From positions 434,001 through 498,000 of the forward strand of contig NZ_FXAY01000003.1 of NCBI RefSeq assembly GCF_900177685.1: 64,000 bases of DNA, read 5' to 3'. The position numbers were made by a program, and so were the translations under genes. Position 1 is the first letter of the stretch. Each line of letters opens with the position of its first letter. The notes beneath the pieces were generated by a model, which was not told where the DNA came from, did not search any database, and saw only the letters and a list, made by a program, of their open reading frames with translations. Origin of the DNA: Agreia pratensis. GTDB taxonomy: Bacteria > Actinomycetota > Actinomycetes > Actinomycetales > Microbacteriaceae. Positions 1-10,100 of the stretch are shown here, one piece after another.

Positions 1-3000
1 CTACTTCACGCAGCAGTTCGCGCAGGTGACCAACCCGCCGCTCGACTCGATCAGAGAAGAGGTGGTCACCTCGATGCGCCTCGGCCTCGGCCCGGAGCGC
101 AACCTCCTGACGGCCACGGCCGAGCACACCCGCCAGGTCATCCTCGACTTCCCTGTGATCGACAACGACGAGCTGGCGAAGATCCAGCACATCGATCCGC
201 ATTCCGGAAGCCGTATCACGACGACGATCCGCGGCCTCTACAGGGTCGAGGACGGGCCTCTGGCCATGCAGGAGCGCATTGCAGAGATGTGCCACGAAGC
301 AGATCAGGCGATCGACGACGGCGCCTCGTTCATCGTGCTCTCCGACAGGGACTCGAACAAAGACCTGGCTCCCGTTCCGTCGCTGCTGATGCTCTCGGCG
401 GTGCATCACCACCTCATCCGCCAGGAGACCCGCATGAAGGTCGGCCTGATCGTCGAGGCCGGAGACGTCCGCGAGGTGCACCATGTCGCGCTTCTCATCG
501 GGTACGGCGCCTCGGCCGTGAACCCGTACCTCGCCATGGAGACCTGCGAGAACCTCGTGCGGAGTGGTCGTCTGACCGGTCTGACCCCGGAGAAGGCGGT
601 CAAGAACGTGATCAAGGCGCTCGGCAAGGGCGTTCTCAAGATCATGTCCAAGATGGGCATCTCTACGGTGTCGAGCTACGCGGGAGCGCAGGCGTTCGAG
701 GCCGTCGGCCTCGGAACCGACTTCGTACGCGAGTACTTCACCGGCACCACGACCAAGCTGGGCGGAATCGGAATCGACGTCGTCGCATCCGAGAGCGCCT
801 CGAGGCACCGCGCCGCGTACCCCGAAGACGAGGCGGCCTCGGCTCACGAGCCGCTCGCGACGGGCGGCGAGTACCAGTGGCGCCGCGAGGGACCACCGCA
901 CCTGTTCAACCCGGAAACGGTGTTCCGTCTGCAGCACTCGACGCGCAACCGCCGCTACGACATCTTCCGTGACTACACGCGGTTGATCGATGAGCAGGCC
1001 GAGAACCTCATGACCCTGCGCGGGCTCTTCAAGCTCCGCCACGGAGCCCGCCCGCCTGTGCCCCTCGACGAGGTCGAGCCGATCGAATCGATCGTCAAAC
1101 GATTCTCGACGGGCGCGATGAGCTATGGCTCCATCTCCCAAGAGGCGCACGAGACCCTCGCCATCGCTATGAACTCCATCGGCGCGAAGTCGAACACGGG
1201 CGAGGGCGGCGAAGACACCGACCGCCTCCTCGACCCGCGGCGCAGAAGCGCGATCAAGCAGGTCGCATCCGGCCGTTTCGGCGTCACGAGCATGTACCTG
1301 ACGCACGCCACTGATATCCAGCTCAAGATGGCGCAGGGCGCGAAGCCCGGCGAGGGCGGACAGCTTCCTCCCACCAAGGTCTACCCCTGGGTCGCACGCA
1401 CCCGCCACGCGACGGCCGGTGTCGGACTCATCTCACCGCCTCCGCACCACGACATCTACTCGATCGAAGACCTCAAGCAGCTGATCTTCGACGTCAAGCG
1501 AGCGAACCCTTTGGCTCGCGTGCACGTCAAGCTGGTCAGCCAATCGGGCATCGGCGCGGTCGCCGCGGGCGTGACGAAGGCACTGGCCGACGTCGTGCTC
1601 GTCTCCGGCCACGACGGGGGAACGGGCGCGAGCCCGCTGAACTCGCTGAAGCACGCGGGAACCCCGTGGGAGATCGGCCTCGCCGAGACGCAGCAGACGC
1701 TGATGCTCAACGGTATGCGTGACCGAGTCGTCGTTCAGGTCGACGGCCAGATGAAGACCGGCCGCGACGTAATCATCGGCGCTCTGCTCGGCGCAGAGGA
1801 GTACGGCTTCGCGACGGCGCCGCTCGTCGTCGAGGGCTGCATCCTCATGCGGGTCTGCCACCTCGACACGTGTCCGGTCGGCGTCGCGACGCAGAACCCC
1901 GAGCTCCGCGCGCGCTTCACCGGAAAGCCGGAGTTCGTGGTGAACTTCTTCGAGTTCCTGGCTCAGGAGGTGCGCGAGTACCTCGCCGAGCTCGGCTTCC
2001 GCTCCCTCGAGGAGGCGATCGGACACCATGAGTTGATCGACATGAACGGTGCGATTGAGCACTGGAAGGCCGACGGCCTCGACCTGAGTCCGATCCTCGT
2101 CGGACCCGACTTCGCCGACGACGAACCGCGCTCGAACCGCAGACAACAAGACCACGAGCTCGAGAAGCACTTCGACAACCGGTTGATCCGCGAGGCGCAG
2201 TCGGCCCTGGAGTTCGGCGAGCCTGTAGCTATCACGCTTCCGATCCGCAACACCGAGCGCGCCGTGGGAACGATGCTGGGCAACCAGGTCACCCTCCGGC
2301 ACGGCGAGGCCGGGCTTCCCGAGGGAACCATCCAGGTCACCCTGCTCGGCTCGGCCGGCCAGTCCTTCGGTGCTTTCCTCCCGTCGGGGATCACACTCCG
2401 ACTCGAGGGCGACTCGAACGACTACGTCGGCAAGGGTCTCTCGGGCGGACAGATCATCGTTCGCCCCGATCGCCGCAGCCAGTTCGCAGCCGAAGAGAAT
2501 GTGATCGCCGGAAACGTGATCGGCTACGGCGCGACGCGCGGCAGCATGTTCATCCGCGGCATCGTGGGCGAGCGCTTCCTCGTGCGCAACTCCGGCGCGA
2601 CAGCCGTGGTCGAGGGCGTGGGAGATCACGCGCTCGAATACATGACCGGTGGTCTGGCCCTGATCCTCGGGTCGACCGGTCGCAACCTCGGTGCTGGCAT
2701 GTCCGGTGGAACCGCCTACATTCACCGCCTGCGCACCGAGAGCGTGAACCGCGACTCGATCGCGAGCGGCGAGCTGAAGCTGCTTCCTCTGGGAAGCGCC
2801 GATGCCGAGATCGTGCGCGATCTTCTCACCCGCCATGAACTCGAGACAGGATCGACGCTCGCCGCGGCGATGCTGGCCGATTTCGACACGACCGTGACGG
2901 AGTTCGTCAAGGTTCTTCCCCGCGACTACGCCGCGGTGCTGGAGACCAGGCAGACGGCCGTCGATGAAGGACTCGACCCCGATGGCGACATCGTCTGGGG

Positions 3001-3020
3001 ACGTATTTTGGAGGTAACCG

Positions 3021-3028
<8 letters not shown>
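1..3028 (+). CDS. gltB: Glutamate synthase large subunit (5' end missing)
   Basis: This is the C-terminal 1008 residues of the GOGAT large (alpha) subunit; the reading frame is already open at base 2 and the glutaminase domain lies outside the window. With GltD it converts glutamine plus 2-oxoglutarate to two glutamates using NADPH. Visible are the central domain, the FMN-binding (beta/alpha)8 synthase domain with the run [12 protein letters not shown], the [3Fe-4S] cysteines in C-x5-C-x4-C around [13 protein letters not shown] (about base 1840-1890), and the C-terminal glycine-rich beta-helix domain ([20 protein letters not shown]). It overlaps gltD by 8 bases, so the two are translationally coupled. 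Identification is secure; only the length is incomplete. Confidence 0.97.
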
Positions 3029-4478
<1,450 letters not shown>

Positions 4479-4572
4479 CGTTCCACCCCCGTTCCATCCT
4501 TCCTTCATCCGATTCAGCCACTATCCCGATTGCGTCCTACATGGCGCAGAGAACACGGAGTACCACTACACG

Positions 4573-6012
4573 ATGAGACGCGCAAAAATCGTCGCCACCC
4601 TCGGCCCGGCAACCTCCAGCTACGAAGACATCCGGGCGATCATCGACGCGGGCGTCGACGTCTGCCGCATGAACCTGAGCCACGGCACCTATGACGTGCA
4701 CGAGGGCATCTACGCCACCGTGCGCAAGGCCGCGGCCGACTCCGGTCGCGCCGTCGCCGTACTCGTCGACCTGCAGGGTCCCAAGATCCGCCTGGGAAAG
4801 TTCGAAGGCGGCCCGTACTACCTCAGCGAAGGTGACATCTTCACCATCACGATCGACGATGTGCTGGGAACGAAAGAACTCTCCGGCACGACGTTCAAGG
4901 GCCTGCCGCAAGACGTGAAGCCGGGAGACTTCCTGCTGATCGACGACGGCAAGGTCAAGGTCGAGGTCGTCGAATCAGACGACCGCACCGTCACCACCAA
5001 GGTCATCGTCGCGGGCAACGTGTCGAACAACAAGGGAATCAACCTCCCGGGCGTCGCAGTCAACGTGCCAGCTCTGTCTGCAAAAGACGAGGCCGACCTG
5101 CGTTGGGGCCTGAAGCTCGGAGCCGACCTGATCGCCCTGTCATTCGTGCGCGACGCGAAAGACGTCGAGCGCGTGCACGAGATCATGGCCGAAGAGAATC
5201 GCCGTGTTCCCGTCATCGCCAAGATCGAGAAGCCGCAGGCCGTCGACAACCTCGAAGAGATCATCGACGCGTTCGACAGCATCATGGTCGCTCGCGGAGA
5301 CCTGGGTGTCGAGCTTCCGCTCGAAGCTGTGCCTATCGTGCAGAAGCGTGCCATCGAGCTCTCGCGTCGCATGGCGAAGCCGGTCATCGTGGCCACGCAG
5401 ATGCTCGAGTCGATGATCTCCAGCCCGATCCCCACCCGCGCCGAGACCTCTGACGTCGCGAACGCTGTGCTCGATGGCGCAGACGCGGTGATGCTCAGCG
5501 GCGAGACGAGTGTCGGCGAGTACCCCGTCATCACCGTGCAGACCATGGCCCGCATCGTCGAGTCCACCGAGGTCCACGGGCTCGACCGCATTCCTGCGCT
5601 CGGCACGAAGCCGCGCACCCAGGGCGGCGCTGTCACGCTGGCCGCCGAAGAGGTCGCCAACTTCGTCGAGGCGAAGTTCGTGGTCGTCTTCACCGAGTCG
5701 GGCGACTCCGTGCGTCGTATGTCGCGTCTACGCTCGAAGATCCCGATGATCGGTCTCACTCCCGAAGAGGGCATCCGCAACCGCATGGCCCTCACCTGGG
5801 GCGTCGAGTCCTACCTCACCGAGCGTGTCAAGCACACCGACCAGCTCATGGTGCAGGTCGACGAGGTGCTACTCAGCAAGGAGTTGGCAGAGGTCGGCGA
5901 CAAGGTCGTCGTCATCTGCGGTTCCCCTCCCGGAAAGTCGGGCACGACGAACGATATGCGCATCCATGTCGTCGGGTCGGCCCACAGCCCCTCGAAGTCC
6001 GAGGTCGTCTAG
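4573..6012 (+). CDS. pyk: Pyruvate kinase
   Basis: Glycolytic enzyme converting phosphoenolpyruvate and ADP to pyruvate and ATP; 479 residues from the ATG at 4573. The frame is open further upstream, but MRRAKIVATLGPA is the usual N-terminus and a GGAG lies about 12 nt before this ATG. Visible motifs are MNLSHG, the active-site region KIEKPQAVDN with its lysine, MVARGDLGVELP and ATQMLESM, followed by the regulatory C domain. Transcription ends at the strong hairpin at 6032-6073. It lies between nitrogen assimilation genes and an uncharacterised cluster, so it is probably its own unit. Confidence 0.97.
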   Translation: MRRAKIVATLGPATSSYEDIRAIIDAGVDVCRMNLSHGTYDVHEGIYATVRKAAADSGRAVAVLVDLQGPKIRLGKFEGGPYYLSEGDIFTITIDDVLGTKELSGTTFKGLPQDVKPGDFLLIDDGKVKVEVVESDDRTVTTKVIVAGNVSNNKGINLPGVAVNVPALSAKDEADLRWGLKLGADLIALSFVRDAKDVERVHEIMAEENRRVPVIAKIEKPQAVDNLEEIIDAFDSIMVARGDLGVELPLEAVPIVQKRAIELSRRMAKPVIVATQMLESMISSPIPTRAETSDVANAVLDGADAVMLSGETSVGEYPVITVQTMARIVESTEVHGLDRIPALGTKPRTQGGAVTLAAEEVANFVEAKFVVVFTESGDSVRRMSRLRSKIPMIGLTPEEGIRNRMALTWGVESYLTERVKHTDQLMVQVDEVLLSKELAEVGDKVVVICGSPPGKSGTTNDMRIHVVGSAHSPSKSEVV

Positions 6013-6031
6013 AGCTGACGGCCCCGCTTCA

Positions 6032-6073
6032 CCGAAACGCCCCCTCCCGATTCGTCGGGAGGGGGCGTTTCGG
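6032..6073 (+). terminator. Intrinsic terminator after pyk
   Basis: A perfect 19-bp stem (6032-6050 with 6055-6073) closed by a TTCG tetraloop starts 19 bases after the pyk stop codon. The stem is very G+C-rich in the middle, with AAA on the left arm and TTT on the right. Confidence 0.9.
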
Positions 6074-6149
6074 ATGTTCGGGCCATACACCTCGACCTTG
6101 CTTCTGGCAATGGTCGGCCTCAGCTCTGTCGCCCATCATCTACCCGGCA

Positions 6150-6155
6150 TAAAGT
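6150..6155 (+). promoter_or_regulatory. -10 element, leaderless start of the 6162 gene
   Basis: TAAAGT fits the actinobacterial TANNNT -10 consensus and ends 6 nt before the ATG at 6162. Transcription would begin at or next to the start codon, and no Shine-Dalgarno sequence is present. Confidence 0.55.
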
Positions 6156-6161
6156 CGGCAC

Positions 6162-6449
6162 ATGACAGACACATCGAACGACGAAGTTCACGGCGGAGCA
6201 ACTCCGTCTAACGCATCTACGGGCCCCGAAGGCAAGACCATCGGCGACTGGACGGATCTCGGTCGAGAGATGTGGTCGTATCTCACGGGCCGCGGCGCCG
6301 CGGTCAATTACAGCTTCGTCGACATGGTCGTCGAAGTGCCACGAGATATCGGACCTGATGCTCCGAGAGCAACCTGGAAGTTCAACGGCACGCTGCGAAT
6401 CACGACCAGCGACGACCAGGCGCCCGGCTCAGACCCGCTCCGCCCCTGA
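6162..6449 (+). CDS. Hypothetical protein, 95 aa
   Basis: I do not recognise this small acidic protein. The first 30 residues are rich in Ser, Thr, Gly and Asp and look disordered; residues about 31-85 contain alternating hydrophobic positions suggesting beta strands (YSFVDMVVEVPRD, ATWKFNGTLRITT). There is no signal peptide or membrane segment. It is the first of three co-directional genes (6162-8096) lying between the pyk terminator and the hairpin at 8101. The next gene begins 5 bases after its stop, so the two are very likely co-transcribed. Confidence 0.7.
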   Translation: MTDTSNDEVHGGATPSNASTGPEGKTIGDWTDLGREMWSYLTGRGAAVNYSFVDMVVEVPRDIGPDAPRATWKFNGTLRITTSDDQAPGSDPLRP

Positions 6450-6454
6450 CGATC

Positions 6455-7339
6455 ATGGCAGCATCGATCCGTTTCGACATCGACCTGACGTTCGAGCTCG
6501 CCGACGGCGAGGACAACGCCATCGAAGGCTCGATCACAGCTTCCGGATCCACCATCGAGATTCTCGTATCCCGCCCAGAAGCATTCGTCGACCGCACGCG
6601 GGCCTCGCTCGCGCGCATCCGGGATCTTGCCGGCGGCCTTGCACGACGGGGCGTGACCATTCGGCTGTCAGGACCTGCGGGCATGGTGGGGGAGCTGGGC
6701 GCCGTGAAGACCTCGGTCGCACAGCGGGTCGCCTCGGGGTCCCCGCATATCCGCCTGGGAAAGACGAGCGTCGTCGCGTCGCTGATGACGCGCCGCACCG
6801 ACACTGCGACCCGCATCGCCTTTCCTCCATCGACGCTGCTGCCTCTGTTGCCGACATTCGACCGACGCGCCCGGTTCCGTCCGACCACGACCCACGCCGC
6901 ACCAGGATCGGGACGACCACGATTGATCTTCGTGATCGGTTCCGAGAACTGGGACGGCTCACCACCACGCGAGTTCGAGCTCATCGACGGCGTGACGGTC
7001 ATCGGTTCAGGACCGTCCGCCGATCTGCGCCTAGAAGGTCTCGACCCAGTTCACGCCACGATCACGCACACAGACGACGACGAGTACACGCTGCGTCTCA
7101 ACTCCGAGACGGAGGGCGACATCCCTCTTCTCGATCGGGATTCCCCGCGTCGTCCTCTCGCTCGCGTACTCCGCACGGGTGCGCGCATCGAACTCGGCGC
7201 CTGGCGGCTGGGGTACTTCCGAGCCGAGTTCGCCGATCACGGGCGACCGTTCGGTGGCAGGATGGGCGGAGAACTCTCCCGGCAGAAGCCGCAGCCGCCT
7301 CGACCGGGCGCACGACACGACGGGGGAGCAGAACAGTAA
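6455..7339 (+). CDS. FHA-like domain protein, 294 aa
   Basis: Residues about 172-258 have the spacing of a forkhead-associated domain (FELIDGVTVIGSGPSADLRL, then VHATI, then IELGAWRLGYF). FHA domains bind phosphothreonine peptides, often targets of Ser/Thr kinases. Here the usual Arg after the Ile-Gly is Ser (IGSG) and the usual Ser of SRxHA is missing (LDPVHA), so phosphopeptide binding is doubtful. Residues 1-70 form a separate strand-rich region and residues 75-155 look linker-like and basic. No membrane helix. It lies between two uncharacterised genes of the same unit; no kinase or phosphatase is adjacent. Confidence 0.7.
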   Translation: MAASIRFDIDLTFELADGEDNAIEGSITASGSTIEILVSRPEAFVDRTRASLARIRDLAGGLARRGVTIRLSGPAGMVGELGAVKTSVAQRVASGSPHIRLGKTSVVASLMTRRTDTATRIAFPPSTLLPLLPTFDRRARFRPTTTHAAPGSGRPRLIFVIGSENWDGSPPREFELIDGVTVIGSGPSADLRLEGLDPVHATITHTDDDEYTLRLNSETEGDIPLLDRDSPRRPLARVLRTGARIELGAWRLGYFRAEFADHGRPFGGRMGGELSRQKPQPPRPGARHDGGAEQ

Positions 7340-7346
7340 CAGTAGT

Positions 7347-8096
7347 GTGCTGACGAGTGAGGCGACCGAGGTGGAGATCGATCCGATTCCCGCCTACGGC
7401 ACGCCAGACGGCGACCCTGTCGATGAGTCGGTACCGGTCTACGGAACGCCGACGTCTCCTGTTCCTCCGTCTACGGATCGCCCGCCTCTCATTCGTCGAG
7501 AGACTCTCGCCGAGAAGATCCGCAGGGCCACCGGCGGGGCCGTGCGGCTGCTGGGCCGGAGGACCCGCACCGACGATCTCGACTGGAGCGCCTACCCGGG
7601 CCTGACCGCTGGCGATTCTGCAGACGTGCTCGCCGGCATCCGGCTCGACGATGTGCTCGCGCGCACCGACGAGGTGCTGTCGCGCGTGCGAGGCGCACTC
7701 GAGGCGGAGTTCCGGGTGCACTGGTGGGCGAACACGGATGTCGAGGCTCTCGAGCTGAGGTGGAACGCCTGGGGAGGCGAGAGTCTGCTCCGCGATGCGA
7801 GATCCGCCACGTGGCGAACGACCTCGGGTCTCACCAGCATCGAAGACCGCTACCTCGCCGCCCGGATCGTGGCGCTTGCCCTGAACCACCAGGGATTCGC
7901 CGAGGAGGCACTAGAGCGGCACGACGACGAATGGGTGATGACCGCCCGCAGCGCCGAGCCGCCCGAGTCCCTTCTCGAACTGCATATCGGATTCAGCGAG
8001 TTCGAACTGTCGATGACGACCCGGGCAGTCCTAGCCTTCGAGGATGAGCCCGAGTTTCGTCGACGCGCGCAGCTCTTCACACACGGCGATCGATAA
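7347..8096 (+). CDS. Hypothetical protein, 249 aa
   Basis: Family not recognised. The GTG at 7347, 8 bases after the FHA gene stop, is chosen because earlier in-frame starts would overlap that gene; a GGGGGAG about 18 nt upstream is a distant ribosome site and the GTG at 7371 is an alternative. Residues 10-45 are a Pro-rich acidic segment with two copies of (I/V)P-x-YGTP. Residues 50-70 are basic, and the rest (about 75-249) is a soluble, probably alpha-helical domain rich in Trp, Leu and Glu. No secretion signal is seen. It is the last gene before a hairpin at 8101-8131. Confidence 0.65.
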   Translation: MLTSEATEVEIDPIPAYGTPDGDPVDESVPVYGTPTSPVPPSTDRPPLIRRETLAEKIRRATGGAVRLLGRRTRTDDLDWSAYPGLTAGDSADVLAGIRLDDVLARTDEVLSRVRGALEAEFRVHWWANTDVEALELRWNAWGGESLLRDARSATWRTTSGLTSIEDRYLAARIVALALNHQGFAEEALERHDDEWVMTARSAEPPESLLELHIGFSEFELSMTTRAVLAFEDEPEFRRRAQLFTHGDR

Positions 8097-8100
8097 CAAA

Positions 8101-8131
8101 GAGTGGCCCAGGCGAAAAGCCTGGGCCACTC
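8101..8131. terminator. Bidirectional terminator between convergent genes
   Basis: A perfect 13-bp stem (8101-8113 with 8119-8131) and GAAAA loop starts 4 bases after the stop of the 7347 gene, and 42 bases past the stop of the opposing rpmJ. It probably serves both strands. Confidence 0.85.
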
Positions 8132-8173
8132 TCAGATGGGCTGGAAATGCTCAGCTCATGCTCGCTGCGGGTG

Positions 8174-8296
8174 TTAACCCTGACGCGACTTGAACCGGGG
8201 GTTGAGCTTGTTGATCACGAGCGTTCGCCCGTTACGCCTGACAATCTGCGAACCCTGCATCTTCTTCATCGAACCCAGTGAATTGCGTACCTTCAT
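8174..8296 (-). CDS. rpmJ: Ribosomal protein L36, zinc-free (type B)
   Basis: Forty-residue protein [20 protein letters not shown]... ending in NPRFKSRQG, the zinc-free (C-) L36 form also called YkgO. The Cys/His zinc ligands of the ordinary L36 are absent. It is a component of the large ribosomal subunit. The start is preceded by a strong AAGGAG six bases upstream. In many bacteria this form replaces the zinc-bound L36 under zinc limitation via Zur; I see no clear Zur box here. It lies downstream of tRNA-Leu on the same strand and ends towards the shared hairpin at 8101. Confidence 0.93.
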   Translation of the reverse strand: MKVRNSLGSMKKMQGSQIVRRNGRTLVINKLNPRFKSRQG

Positions 8297-8397
8297 ACTG
8301 AACTCCTTCCCTTTGGCAGGTATAACGCTCGCAGTAGATCGTTATTCCCGGAGGGAGGAGCCGCACGCGTGTCACGGCAGAACATGCTGATGAAAAG

Positions 8398-8480
8398 TAC
8401 CGGTGGTGGGACTCGAACCCACAAGCCCTCACGGACAGCGCATTTTGAGTGCGCCGCGTCTGCCATTCCGCCACACCGGC
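8398..8480 (-). tRNA. tRNA-Leu, anticodon CAA
   Basis: The minus strand folds as a class II tRNA. The acceptor stem GCCGGTG pairs with CACCGGT, there is a long variable arm, the anticodon loop is CTCAAAA giving anticodon CAA (reads UUG), and the T arm is GTGGG-TTCGAGT-CCCAC. The discriminator base is A at 8398 and no CCA is encoded. It diverges from the response regulator gene at 8521. Confidence 0.95.
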
Positions 8481-8508
8481 TCGTTCACGTGCTTCGATCA
8501 GAATACCG

Positions 8509-8514
8509 TAGGCT
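8509..8514 (+). promoter_or_regulatory. -10 element, leaderless start of pdtaR
   Basis: TAGGCT is followed by 6 nt and the GTG at 8521. No ribosome binding site is present, consistent with a leaderless mRNA. Confidence 0.65.
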
Positions 8515-8520
8515 TGCAGG

Positions 8521-9126
8521 GTGTCAGACCAAGAATCCACCCCCGTCGCGCCCCGTCGCGTAGTCGTTGCAGAAGACGAATCGCTGATCCGTCTCGATAT
8601 CGTCGAGATCCTCCGTGACAACGGTTTCGAGGTCGTCGGTGAAGCAGGGGACGGCGAGACTGCCGTCGCACTCGCCACCGAGCTGCGCCCCGACCTGGTG
8701 ATCATGGACGTCAAGATGCCCCAGCTCGATGGCATCTCGGCCGCCGAGCGTCTCAGCAAGGGCCACATCGCGCCCGTCGTGCTCCTCACCGCGTTCAGCC
8801 AGAAAGAGCTGGTCGAGCGCGCGACAGAGGCCGGAGCACTCGCCTACGTCGTCAAGCCGTTCACGCCGAGCGATCTTCTGCCCGCCATCGAGATCGCCCT
8901 GTCGCGTTACGCGCAGATCATCACCCTCGAGGCAGAGGTCGCCGACCTGGTCGAGCGTTTCGAGACCCGTAAGCTCGTCGACCGTGCCAAAGGCCTGCTC
9001 AACGAGAAGATGGGCCTGACCGAGCCAGAGGCCTTCCGATGGATCCAGAAGGCGTCGATGGATCGTCGCCTCACCATGCACGATGTCGCGCTGGCGATCA
9101 TCGAGCAGCTCAGCGCCAAGAAGTAG
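8521..9126 (+). CDS. pdtaR: ANTAR-domain response regulator (PdtaR-like)
   Basis: A 201-residue response regulator. The receiver domain (about residues 14-125) has the acidic pocket (AEDES), the phospho-acceptor Asp in LVIMDVKMPQLDG, the Thr in LLTAF and the Lys in VVKPFTP. A coiled linker leads to a C-terminal ANTAR RNA-binding domain (about 140-198; VDRAKGLLNEKMGLTEPEAF). ANTAR proteins bind paired hairpins in mRNA leaders and cause antitermination or translational control. The partner histidine kinase (PdtaS in mycobacteria) is not in the window. It is preceded by a leaderless-type promoter. Confidence 0.93.
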   Translation: MSDQESTPVAPRRVVVAEDESLIRLDIVEILRDNGFEVVGEAGDGETAVALATELRPDLVIMDVKMPQLDGISAAERLSKGHIAPVVLLTAFSQKELVERATEAGALAYVVKPFTPSDLLPAIEIALSRYAQIITLEAEVADLVERFETRKLVDRAKGLLNEKMGLTEPEAFRWIQKASMDRRLTMHDVALAIIEQLSAKK

Positions 9127-9230
9127 AGCCGGCCCTGTCGTCCAACGGTTCGGCGTTCCGTCGACGCGCTCAAGGCTCTGTCGAACCCGAGCGGCCGATC
9201 AGGCGGGCGACTCTGAAGCTCAAGCACGAG

Positions 9231-9620
9231 GTGCTGCCCGCGAACGCGGCATTGTTCTCCCATGACATCGTGTCGGTGGCGCGCTCCGTCAGCGGCGTCG
9301 AGCTCGACTATTCGGTCGCCAGCCTCGAGCAGGTCGATGGCCTGATCAGCGGCTTCCGGGCCCAGGGTGTCACCGAGGAGCGGTTCGCCGAAACGCTCTT
9401 CGGCTTCGGCTGCTACGTCGGCGAGGTCATGGTCCGGCACGCCGGCGGCAAATGGACGACCAGCGCCGGAACAGCCCTCGAGGCCTACGCGAGCTTCCCG
9501 CTGCTCGTCTCGCTGCCTCCGCAGAACCTCAGCAACCCCATCGGCAAGGTCTTCAAGGCCTTCCGCAACGCGGAGTCCGACAGCGTTGCTCAGTTCTATC
9601 GGGCGATGACCACGAACTGA
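9231..9620 (+). CDS. Hypothetical protein, about 129 aa
   Basis: Family not firmly recognised; a soluble alpha/beta protein with FAETLFGFGCYVGEVMVR and a C-terminal helix containing IGKVFKAFRNAES. The frame is open from inside the preceding gene, so the start is uncertain: GTG at 9231 is the first plausible start downstream of the pdtaR stop and leaves a 104-base gap. It converges with the thioesterase gene, the two stops being one base apart. No secretion signal or membrane segment. Confidence 0.6.
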   Translation: MLPANAALFSHDIVSVARSVSGVELDYSVASLEQVDGLISGFRAQGVTEERFAETLFGFGCYVGEVMVRHAGGKWTTSAGTALEAYASFPLLVSLPPQNLSNPIGKVFKAFRNAESDSVAQFYRAMTTN

Positions 9621-9621
9621 T

Positions 9622-10041
9622 TCAGTTCTTCTTGTCGATGATCATGTTCGTGATGCGGATCGTCGAGCAGCGTCGACCCTGATCGTCATCGATCGCGATC
9701 TCGTGGGTCGTCAGCGTGCGTCCTAAATGGATGGGCGTGCAGACGGCGGTCACCAGGCCGCTGCGAGCCGATCGCGTGTGCGAGGCGTTGATCTCGATAC
9801 CGACTGCGAGTCTGTCGGGACCGGCGTGCAGGTTCGCCGACATCGAACCGAGGGACTCGCCGAGAACGACGTAGGCACCCCCGTGAAGCAGATTCGCCGG
9901 CTGCCTGTTGCCCTCGACCGGCATGGTGGCGACGGCCCGTTCGAGTGTGAATTCCACGAACTCGATGCCCATCTTCTCTGCCAGCTCGCCCGCACCCCTG
10001 TCGCGAATCCAGCCCAGCGCATCCACAGTGTTTTCGGTCAT
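9622..10041 (-). CDS. Hotdog-fold acyl-CoA thioesterase (PaaI/YdiI type)
   Basis: A 139-residue single hotdog-domain protein. The motif NRQPANLLHGGAYVVLGES holds the conserved N...LHGG and the downstream catalytic Glu typical of PaaI/YdiI-type thioesterases that hydrolyse acyl-CoA or hydroxybenzoyl-CoA-like thioesters. Substrate cannot be told from sequence. A GAAGG lies about 6 nt before the ATG. It faces away from polA across roughly 60 bases. Confidence 0.88.
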   Translation of the reverse strand: MTENTVDALGWIRDRGAGELAEKMGIEFVEFTLERAVATMPVEGNRQPANLLHGGAYVVLGESLGSMSANLHAGPDRLAVGIEINASHTRSARSGLVTAVCTPIHLGRTLTTHEIAIDDDQGRRCSTIRITNMIIDKKN

Positions 10042-10087
10042 CGTCGCCTTCGGATGCTGGGGCCCGGCCGCTGTCGGAGGTGACTTG

Positions 10088-10093
10088 TAGGCT
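10088..10093 (+). promoter_or_regulatory. -10 element, leaderless start of polA
   Basis: TAGGCT followed by a 7-nt G-rich spacer and the GTG at 10101. It helps fix the polA start, since an upstream in-frame start at 10080 lies ahead of this hexamer. Confidence 0.65.
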
Positions 10094-10100
10094 GGGGGTC

